Source: an uncultured Oscillospiraceae bacterium (GTDB lineage: Bacteria; Bacillota; Clostridia; Oscillospirales; Ruminococcaceae). Taken from it: 9,884 nucleotides of DNA. The notes beneath the pieces were generated by a model. The model saw nothing but the letters and a program-made list of their open reading frames with translations, had not been told where the DNA came from and ran no database searches. This document shows, one piece after another, positions 4,674 to 9,884 of this stretch. Both the position numbers and the translations under genes were made by a program. Numbering within the stretch: the stretch's first letter is position 1; each line of letters begins with the position of its first letter. The DNA lies in contig USFO01000061.1 of NCBI GenBank assembly GCA_900553955.1, positions 1-9,884 of the forward strand, read 5' to 3'.

Positions 4674-7190
4674 ATGAAAAAAATCACAAAATTTACAGCT
4701 TTGCTGCTTGCGGTGCTTATGGCGCTGACAAGCTTTGCGGGCTGCAATAAGGCCAAAACCGATGAGGAAACCCTCGATAAATACGTTTATCCGGCAACCT
4801 ATTTCAACCTCAGCGCCTTTGGCGATAACGCTACCGTAAACCAGGTCACCAGTGTTGGCGAAAAAGCATATATGCTTGTCACCATGCCCACCGGCGAGAC
4901 CGTCACCAGCACCTATAAGGACGAAAACGGCGAGGATGTGGAAGACTCCTCCGAGGTGTTCAAAAACTGCCTCTACGAGTTTGACCTTTCCACCGGTGAA
5001 AAGAAAAAGCTCGACGGATTTGTGGATCTCACCAGCGGTTACGATACGACCACCGATGATCCTACCGTTCGCAGCTATGCCTCAATCAACAATATGCTTG
5101 AGACCTCGGACGGCAAGCTTGCCGTTGTTCGCACCGGCGAAACCACTACTTATAATGTTCCGGCAGGCTTTAATCCGGAAGCCGACAACATCTTTCAGTA
5201 CGACAACACAACCAAGCTTAATGTTTATATAGACATTCTTGACGAAACCGGCGCCGTGGCAAACACCGTCACCGCAATTTCCAAGGAATACAAGCAGGAC
5301 GAGAGCTATTACGGCATCCGCAGCGTTGTAAACGATAAGGACGGCAACTGGTATATCAATACCACCGACGGTGTGGAAGTATATAACGCCGATTTCAGCC
5401 AAAAGCTCTTTGAAGAAACCGGTGACAACAATATAAATAATATTGTTCGCACGGCAAATGGCGACGTTGCCGCCGTTATGTGGGACGAAAGCGGCAACTT
5501 TAATGTAAAAACCTTCGACACGGCAAAGAAAGCCTTCAGCGAAGGCAAAAAGCTCTCTATGTCCACCGTTTACTTTAACGAAACCTTTACCGGCAATTCC
5601 GATTATGACTTTTTCGGCAGCGATGAATCCGGCATCCTTGGCGTAAACGCCTCCGACGGCACCGTTACCAGAGTGCTTTCGTGGCTTGACTCAGACCTTT
5701 CTCCGGATAACATCGGGCATGTTGCCGCCATGGAAAACGGCGACTTCCTTGTATATAACCAGAACTGGGAAACTAATTCGAGCGAGCTTATCCGCCTTGT
5801 TAAGACCGAAAACGACCCCAGCAAGGAAAAGAAAATCATCACCCTTGCGACCATGAATATGGACAGCGAAATGCGTACCCTTGTTTCCGACTTCAACAAG
5901 CAGAACGCCGAGTACCGCATCAAAGTAACCGATTACTCCGAGTATAATACCGGGGGTGATTATACTGCGGGTGTTACAAAACTCAACACCGAGATTATCG
6001 CGGGCAAGGCTCCCGATATAATTGCCATTGACTATTCCATGCCCATCGACCAGTACGCCGCAAAGGGAATCCTTGAGGATTTGACCCCCTATATCGAACG
6101 TGACCTTGGCAAAGACGCCCTTGTTGAGGACTTCTTCAAGGCTTTGCGCGATGACGACGGCAAGCTCTATGAAGCATATTCTTCCTTCTCCATGCAGACT
6201 ATGGTGGGACTGCGCAGCGTTGTCGGCGATGAAGCAGACTGGAGCTTCAAAACCTTGCAGGAATCCCTTGCAAAGCTTCCCGAAGGCGCAAGCATCCTCG
6301 GCAAATACTATTCCAGAAGCCTCGCTCTTTATATGTTCCTTTACAGCAATATGCAGCAGTTCGTAAACTGGGAAACCGGAGAATGCTCTTTCGACAGTCA
6401 GGACTTTATAGACCTGCTTGAAACCGTAAAGACCTTCCCGGATGATGCCGATATAAAATACGATGATAATGATGAAGCCTATGAAAGCGACCAGGTCCGC
6501 GTGCTCACCGGCAAGCAGCTGCTTGCTCAGGCTACGGCATGGAGCCTTACCGACTTCCGTGCCGGCACCTTCTATGCCTTCGGCAAGGATGACATTTCCT
6601 TCGTCGGTTATCCCGGCGTCGGCGCCGCATTCAGCGGAAACGGTATGGGCTACGCCATTTCCGCCAAGAGCGAGAATAAAGAAGCCGCATGGCAGTTTGT
6701 AAGCCGGATTCTTACCGAGGACTATCAGAACGAGCAGAACAAATACGGCTACGACAACGGTATTCCTACGAACAAAGCGGTCTTTGACAAGATGATGGAA
6801 GCCGAAGCCACTCCGACATTTGACGAAAACGCGCCGATTTCCAGCACGTACGTTGTGGGCAATAACGGCACCTCCTCCGATTCCGGACTTGGCGAACGCG
6901 AGCCCTATTATTCCGGTGCAACCAACGACAAGGGCGTTCACGAGCAGCCTAAGACCACCTTCGGCTTCGGCGGCAACTTCACCGTTTACGTTTACGCCAT
7001 GACCGAGCAGGAAAAGGAGGTAATCCTTGACCTCTTTAAGAATACCACCACCTTTATGCGCTACGATACCAGCCTTTCCGACATTATCAACGAGGAAATT
7101 CAGCCCTTCTTCAAGGGTGAAAAATCCGCTGCCGACGCTGCAAAAATGATTCAGAGCCGCGCCACAATCTATGTGAACGAGCAGAAATAA
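4674..7190 (+). CDS. Large lipoprotein: propeller-like N-terminal half fused to an ABC-type extracellular solute-binding domain
   Basis: This 838-residue cell-surface lipoprotein has the signal MKKITKFTALLLAVLMALTS and lipobox FAGC (C24). Residues from about 30 to 380 hold recurring short motifs typical of beta-propeller blades or sensor repeats: DGKLAVVR (from 146), KDGNWYINTTDG (from 222), NGDVAAVMWDESGN (from 262), NGDFLVYN (from 355). From about residue 386 (KKIITLATM) the protein resembles family 1 extracellular solute-binding proteins, with FNKQNAEYRIKV, LNTEIIAGKAPDIIA, YAAKGILEDLTPYI and a late GYAISAKSENKEAAWQFV. Such domains usually bind sugars or oligosaccharides for ABC importers. 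No permease or ATPase gene is adjacent, so the partner must lie elsewhere or the protein acts as a sensor. ATG 4674 is chosen for the signal peptide and AAAGGAG (4656-4662); the open frame from 4530 has no such support. A short hairpin follows the gene. Confidence 0.88.
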   Translation: MKKITKFTALLLAVLMALTSFAGCNKAKTDEETLDKYVYPATYFNLSAFGDNATVNQVTSVGEKAYMLVTMPTGETVTSTYKDENGEDVEDSSEVFKNCLYEFDLSTGEKKKLDGFVDLTSGYDTTTDDPTVRSYASINNMLETSDGKLAVVRTGETTTYNVPAGFNPEADNIFQYDNTTKLNVYIDILDETGAVANTVTAISKEYKQDESYYGIRSVVNDKDGNWYINTTDGVEVYNADFSQKLFEETGDNNINNIVRTANGDVAAVMWDESGNFNVKTFDTAKKAFSEGKKLSMSTVYFNETFTGNSDYDFFGSDESGILGVNASDGTVTRVLSWLDSDLSPDNIGHVAAMENGDFLVYNQNWETNSSELIRLVKTENDPSKEKKIITLATMNMDSEMRTLVSDFNKQNAEYRIKVTDYSEYNTGGDYTAGVTKLNTEIIAGKAPDIIAIDYSMPIDQYAAKGILEDLTPYIERDLGKDALVEDFFKALRDDDGKLYEAYSSFSMQTMVGLRSVVGDEADWSFKTLQESLAKLPEGASILGKYYSRSLALYMFLYSNMQQFVNWETGECSFDSQDFIDLLETVKTFPDDADIKYDDNDEAYESDQVRVLTGKQLLAQATAWSLTDFRAGTFYAFGKDDISFVGYPGVGAAFSGNGMGYAISAKSENKEAAWQFVSRILTEDYQNEQNKYGYDNGIPTNKAVFDKMMEAEATPTFDENAPISSTYVVGNNGTSSDSGLGEREPYYSGATNDKGVHEQPKTTFGFGGNFTVYVYAMTEQEKEVILDLFKNTTTFMRYDTSLSDIINEEIQPFFKGEKSAADAAKMIQSRATIYVNEQK

Positions 7191-7200
7191 CGCGAACTAA

Positions 7201-7219
7201 AAAGCTCGCAAAGAGCTTT
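7201..7219 (+). terminator. Weak terminator-like hairpin after the solute-binding lipoprotein gene
   Basis: AAAGCTC (7201-7207) pairs with GAGCTTT (7213-7219) over the loop GCAAA, 10 nt after the stop. Only three T residues follow within the stem, so termination strength is doubtful. The repeat copy starting at 7218 abuts it. Confidence 0.5.
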
Positions 7220-7349
7220 CTCGGCTCCCCTGTGCAAGGGTAGAAATTCCGAGCGCCTCCGGTGGAGGATGAAGCGAGGAATTTCGACTGCCGCCGTCCG
7301 CGAACGCGAGAATAGCGCAAGCCGAAGCGTGAGCGGTTAACGGCAAAGG
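7218..7349 (+). repeat. Intergenic repeat, copy A (inverted relative to the copy at 8216)
   Basis: Bases 7273-7349 (77 nt) match the reverse complement of 8216-8292 with 4 mismatches and no gaps. Weaker similarity extends left through GAGCGCC to the arm TTCTCGGCTCCCC at 7218. Its first 23 bases are identical to 9847-9869. No reading frame with coding character is evident. The rest of this gap, 7350-7478, holds a fragment reading CAACCCCTCAGTC on the minus strand, which resembles other clostridial intergenic repeats; I see nothing else there. Confidence 0.8.
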
Positions 7350-7478
7350 GGCAAACCAATGCCCTGATGCCTTTAATTAGAAACCACCTATGACTGAGGG
7401 GTTGTATCCGCGACCGGTGACAGCGTTTACGCCTATCTTGCTTGTCGCGTTCCGCCCCATTTACTTCACCACCCCATT

Positions 7479-7970
7479 TTACTCGTTCCCGGCGGGTTTG
7501 TCAATATCCATCGGCACGCCGTTCAGCGCCGCGAACGCCAAGCGTTCGCCCTCGTACCGCAGCTTCAGCGAGAAAAACGGCGCGTCCGAATCCAAAAGCC
7601 GCAGAAAAATGTCATCGCCCTGCCATTTCGGTATGGCGGCAAGCCGCTCCTTGCTTATCCATTCGAGCACGCCCTCGTCGCAGTCGATAATTTTGCCGGA
7701 AAAGCCCGTGGCGGTGAACAGGTGCATATACTCCGTTTCCCATTTATCGGAAACGAACGTGACAATGCCGCGGTAGCGGTAGGCGGTGAGGGTCAGCCCG
7801 GTTTCCTCCTTCGTTTCCCGAAGGATGCACTCCTCGGGGCTTTCGCCGTCCTCAAACTTGCCGCCGATACCGATCCATTTATCGTGGTTGGCGTCGTTTT
7901 CCTTTTTCACTCGGTGAAGCATGAGGTATTTTCCGTTTTTTTCGATGTAGCAGAGAGTAGAGTAAAGCAT
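7479..7970 (-). CDS. NUDIX hydrolase (MutT/8-oxo-dGTP diphosphatase-like)
   Basis: This 163-residue cytoplasmic pyrophosphohydrolase acts on a nucleoside diphosphate linked to another moiety. A complete Nudix box lies at residues 37-59: GKFEDGE, then RETKEETGL, matching G-x5-E-x7-REUxEExGU with metal-binding E52, E55 and E56. The opening MLYSTLCYIEKNGKYLMLHR and the following KENDANHDKWIGIGGKFEDGESP are typical of the Firmicutes MutT-like group often annotated as 8-oxo-dGTP diphosphatase; substrate is not settled by sequence. I chose ATG 7970 because GAAAGG lies 6 nt upstream and conserved similarity begins there. The frame stays open to about 8417, but that extension reads through the inverted-repeat element and is not protein-like. 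It converges with the solute-binding protein gene, and no clear promoter is visible in the A/T-rich 7971-8020. Confidence 0.9.
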   Translation of the reverse strand: MLYSTLCYIEKNGKYLMLHRVKKENDANHDKWIGIGGKFEDGESPEECILRETKEETGLTLTAYRYRGIVTFVSDKWETEYMHLFTATGFSGKIIDCDEGVLEWISKERLAAIPKWQGDDIFLRLLDSDAPFFSLKLRYEGERLAFAALNGVPMDIDKPAGNE

Positions 7971-8020
7971 GGGGAACCTTTCTTTATTTAATGAATAATT
8001 AATATTGAATAATGAATAAT

Positions 8021-8421
8021 TTAGGTGTGCCGCGGGTCGCGGCACATTTTTATAGCCGGGCGGCACAGAGGTGACGGTGTGCTTAGCCTTCCCCCTTGGG
8101 GAAGGTGGCGCGGGGCTGCGCCTTGGCGCTGCACCGTGACGGATGAGGTCCGCCCGCCAAAGGCGGGCGTAACTGCTGCGGTGAGCACCGAGGCGACTGA
8201 GCGCGGTTCTCGGCTCCTTTGCCGTTCTCCGCTCACGCTTCGGCTTGCGCTGTTCTCGCGTTTGCGGACGGCGGCAGTCGAAATTCCTCGCTGCTTCCGC
8301 CACAGGCGGCGCTCGAAAGCCAAACCCCTCAGAGGGAGGCGAGGGCGCTCCCGCGCCGTGCACAGATTCGCCTCTGTGGCAATACCCTATCAAAATGTGC
8401 CGCCACGGGCGGCACACCTAA
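8021..8421. mobile_element. MITE-like non-coding element with long terminal inverted repeats
   Basis: The left end (8021-8082) and the reverse complement of the right end (8421-8360) align without gaps at 47 of 62 positions, and at 31 of the outermost 35. Both begin TTAGGTGTGCCGC, and the outer TA could be a TA target duplication, though no longer flanking duplication is seen. The inside is packed with hairpins: CCTTCCCC-CTT-GGGGAAGG (8087-8105), CGCCCGCC-AAA-GGCGGGCG (8151-8169), CCGCC-ACA-GGCGG (about 8297-8309). GTGACGGATGAGG and TTCTCGGCTCC resemble words I recall from dispersed Ruminococcaceae intergenic repeats. No transposase is encoded. It fills most of the 567-nt gap between the NUDIX and malic enzyme genes. 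Confidence 0.65.
8216..8292 (-). repeat. Intergenic repeat, copy B, inside the MITE-like element
   Basis: This is the reverse-complement partner of 7273-7349: 73 of 77 positions identical. The differences are single bases plus one adjacent pair. The two copies bracket the NUDIX gene in inverted orientation. Confidence 0.85.
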
Positions 8422-8537
8422 GCTTTGCCGCCTGCGGCGGCAAAACATAACCCGCCCGAAGGGCGGACATAGCCGCGCCAAAGGTGCGATATAACCCGCG
8501 GCAGCGCCGCGGATATCACTGCGGCTCGCAGAGCCGC
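8396..8537 (-). repeat. Six tandem triloop hairpins in the malic enzyme 3' region
   Basis: Six GC-rich stems of 6-9 bp, each with a 3-nt loop, follow one another: 8396-8416, 8424-8444, 8452-8466, 8474-8488, 8496-8512 and 8521-8537, starting every 22-28 nt. Stem sequences differ but pairing is kept. The minus-strand spacers resemble one another (GTTATGT, GCTATGT, GTTATAT, AGTGATAT). The last hairpin abuts the malic enzyme stop codon. The first is the right end of the MITE-like element and, read on the minus strand, is followed by ATTTTG, so it may end malic enzyme transcripts. Confidence 0.75.
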
Positions 8538-9710
8538 TTACTCGCGCACCGCGCCGGTTCGCCTTGCGGCCTCGGCGACGCGGAGGGCGACGTTCCTCGC
8601 AACCTCGGGATTGAATGGGTCGGGAATGATGAAGTCCGGCGCAAGCTCCTCGTCGGAAACAAGCTCCGCAATGGCGGCGGCAGCCGCCATCTTCATATCA
8701 TAATTTATTTCGCGCGCGCCGCAGTCCAGTGCGCCGCGGAAAATGCCGGGGAACGCCAGTACATTGTTTATCTGGTTCGAGAAGTCGCTTCTGCCGGTAC
8801 CTACAACAGCCGCCCCGGCGGCAAGTGCTTCTTCATAGCCGATTTCCGGCACAGGGTTCGCCATGGCAAAAATTATGGGCTGCTCCGCCATGGTTTTCAC
8901 CATTTCGGCGGTGAGAATTCCGGGGGCGGAAACGCCCACGAACACATCCGCGCCGCGAACCGCATCCGCAAGGCTGCCGCCGATGTTCTCGGGGTTCGTA
9001 GTGCTTGCAAGCATGGTTTTGTGCGGATCAAGCCCCTCTCTGCCGCGGAAAATAATACCGCGGGAATCGCAGGCGACTATGTTTTTAACGCCGCAGTGCT
9101 GAAGCATTTTGATGATTGCCGTTCCGGCGGCGCCGGGGCCGGAAAGGGCGACTTTAATTTCGTCCATGCGTTTGCCGACTATCTTCAGCGCGTTCATCAG
9201 TGCTGCGGTGACGACGATGGCAGTGCCGTGTTGGTCGTCGTGGAACACCGGAATGTCAAGCTCGCGCTCAAGGCGCTCCTCGATTTCAAAGCAGCGGGGT
9301 GCGCTGATGTCCTCAAGGTTGATTCCGCCGAAGGTGGGCGCAATGGCGCGCACTGCGGCGATGATTTCCTCGGTGTTCTGGGTGGAAAGGCAGATGGGAA
9401 AGCCATCCACGCCGCCGAACGCCTTGAACAGCGCGGCTTTGCCCTCCATAACGGGCATGCCCGCCATGCCGCCGATGTTGCCGAGCCCTAAGACGGCGCT
9501 GCCGTCGGTGACGATGGCGACAAGGTGGCTTTTGGATGTGTATTTGTAGGCATTTGCCGGGTCTTTGGCAATTTCAAGGCAGGGCTGTGCCACGCCAGGG
9601 GTATAGGCGACCGCCAAATCCTCGCGGTTGTTAAGCGGCATATCGCATTTTATGTCGATTTTTCCTCTGTATTTTTCGTGGAGCTCAAGCGCTCTTTTGT
9701 AGTAGTCCAT
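8538..9710 (-). CDS. Malic enzyme (NAD(P)-dependent, decarboxylating; short bacterial form)
   Basis: The product oxidatively decarboxylates malate to pyruvate and CO2, linking C4 acids to pyruvate and supplying reducing power in the cytoplasm. The 390-residue length fits the short bacterial type without a phosphotransacetylase tail. Malic N-domain motifs are YTPGVAQPCLEI (36-47, catalytic Tyr36), GNIGGMAGMPVMEGKAALFK (77-96, Lys91) and the metal-binding region LEDIS plus FHDDQHGTA (156-164). The NAD-binding domain carries LSGPGAAGTA (189-198), FAMANPVPEI (281-290) and the conserved FSNQINNVLAFPG (310-322). ATG 9710 has GGGAGG 7 nt upstream and a good promoter 20 nt further. Cofactor preference cannot be read with certainty. 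It is a single-gene unit; its 3' side runs directly into the hairpin series and the MITE-like element. Confidence 0.94.
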   Translation of the reverse strand: MDYYKRALELHEKYRGKIDIKCDMPLNNREDLAVAYTPGVAQPCLEIAKDPANAYKYTSKSHLVAIVTDGSAVLGLGNIGGMAGMPVMEGKAALFKAFGGVDGFPICLSTQNTEEIIAAVRAIAPTFGGINLEDISAPRCFEIEERLERELDIPVFHDDQHGTAIVVTAALMNALKIVGKRMDEIKVALSGPGAAGTAIIKMLQHCGVKNIVACDSRGIIFRGREGLDPHKTMLASTTNPENIGGSLADAVRGADVFVGVSAPGILTAEMVKTMAEQPIIFAMANPVPEIGYEEALAAGAAVVGTGRSDFSNQINNVLAFPGIFRGALDCGAREINYDMKMAAAAAIAELVSDEELAPDFIIPDPFNPEVARNVALRVAEAARRTGAVRE

Positions 9711-9730
9711 GGTGGAACCTCCCGCTTTGC

Positions 9731-9758
9731 ATTATAATAATACAATTTTATTGTACAA
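9731..9758 (-). promoter_or_regulatory. Promoter of the malic enzyme gene
   Basis: On the minus strand TTGTAC (9753-9758) and a perfect TATAAT (9731-9736) are 16 bp apart. The spacer and -35 contain the inverted repeat TACAAT-TTT-ATTGTA (9741-9755). Just upstream lies ACATTT-TCGCG-AAATGT (9758-9774), so one or two operators are plausible. Confidence 0.75.
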
Positions 9759-9796
9759 CATTTTCGCGAAATGTCCAGTGGTTTTATGCAATGAGG

Positions 9797-9817
9797 AATT
9801 AGAAATTAGAAATTAGG
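9797..9817. repeat. Short tandem repeat, three 7-mers
   Basis: AATTAGA, AATTAGA and AATTAGG lie in direct tandem. They precede the repeat fragment at the window edge, and a comparable A/T-rich tract (AATGAATAAT-like units) precedes the MITE-like element at 7986-8020. Confidence 0.6.
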
Positions 9818-9819
9818 AG

Positions 9820-9884
9820 CTGAGCACAGCGGTGTATTGAGTGCGCTTCTCGGCTCCCCTGTGCAAGGGGAGGCGAGAACCGCA
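9820..9884 (+). repeat. Further copy of the intergenic repeat family, cut by the window edge
   Basis: Bases 9820-9857 resemble 8181-8217 (TGAGCAC...TGAG.GCG.TTCTCGGCTCC) with one gap. Bases 9847-9869 are identical to 7218-7240. A hairpin forms from TTCTCG, one mismatch, CTCCCCT, loop GTGCA, then AGGGGAG and CGAGAA (9847-9879). The copy continues past the right edge. Confidence 0.7.

Noticed and set aside
5691..6941. 416-codon open frame on the minus strand, opposite the solute-binding lipoprotein
   Set aside because: It is the antisense shadow of a gene with clear signal peptide and domain motifs; it has no recognisable motifs or ribosome site.
7971..8417. N-terminal extension of the NUDIX protein by about 150 residues
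   Set aside because: The extension is Arg/Pro-rich and translates the inverted-repeat element; a ribosome site and the family start are at 7970.
8396..8537. CRISPR array
   Set aside because: The units are hairpins with differing stems; there is no identical repeat with unique spacers and no cas gene.
8484..9491. 335-codon open frame on the plus strand, opposite malic enzyme
   Set aside because: Antisense shadow of a GC-rich gene; composition and lack of motifs argue against coding.

Overview
The window looks like the chromosome of a mid- to high-GC gut clostridium, probably Oscillospirales/Ruminococcaceae. The grounds are Gram-positive ribosome binding sites (AAAGGAG, GGAGG), a T-box leader, lipoproteins with short lipoboxes, a large lipoprotein solute-binding protein, and GC-rich intergenic repeats of a kind I associate with that group. 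This placement is inference from style; there is no 16S or other marker gene here.

Layout, left to right. (1) 107-742 (+) is an M23 metallopeptidase of phage-endolysin type, A+T-rich compared with its neighbours and apparently cut off at the start of a second, lysozyme-like domain. (2) 752-1459 (-) is a small lipoprotein of unknown function. (3) 1589-2236 (-) is serine O-acetyltransferase CysE. Its roughly 330-nt leader is a cysteine-specific T-box riboswitch with a promoter at 2583-2611. (4) Divergent from it, 2756-3925 (+) is an iron-dependent alcohol dehydrogenase with a terminator behind it. (5) 4113-4478 (+) is a YccF-family membrane protein with an extended -10 promoter. (6) 4674-7190 (+) is a large lipoprotein with a propeller-like N-terminal half and an ABC-type solute-binding C-terminal half, with no permease or ATPase gene nearby. 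(7) 7479-7970 (-) is a NUDIX hydrolase. (8) 8538-9710 (-) is a short-form bacterial malic enzyme with a good sigma-A type promoter.

The genes do not form one pathway. They are mostly single-gene transcription units: cysteine synthesis (T-box-cysE), fermentative redox (alcohol dehydrogenase), anaplerosis (malic enzyme), substrate capture or sensing (lipoprotein SBP), and nucleotide clean-up (NUDIX).

The least ordinary part is the non-coding DNA around the NUDIX gene. A roughly 400-bp MITE-like element (8021-8421) has long terminal inverted repeats whose sub-terminal hairpins co-vary. A tandem series of triloop hairpins runs from its right end to the malic enzyme stop codon. A 77-bp segment in the element has a 95% identical inverted copy on the other side of the NUDIX gene, and related fragments occur at about 4490 and at the right edge of the window. 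I see no CRISPR array, tRNA, rRNA or intact transposase gene, and no convincing new multi-gene system. The repeat architecture and the scarred endolysin gene are the best leads.
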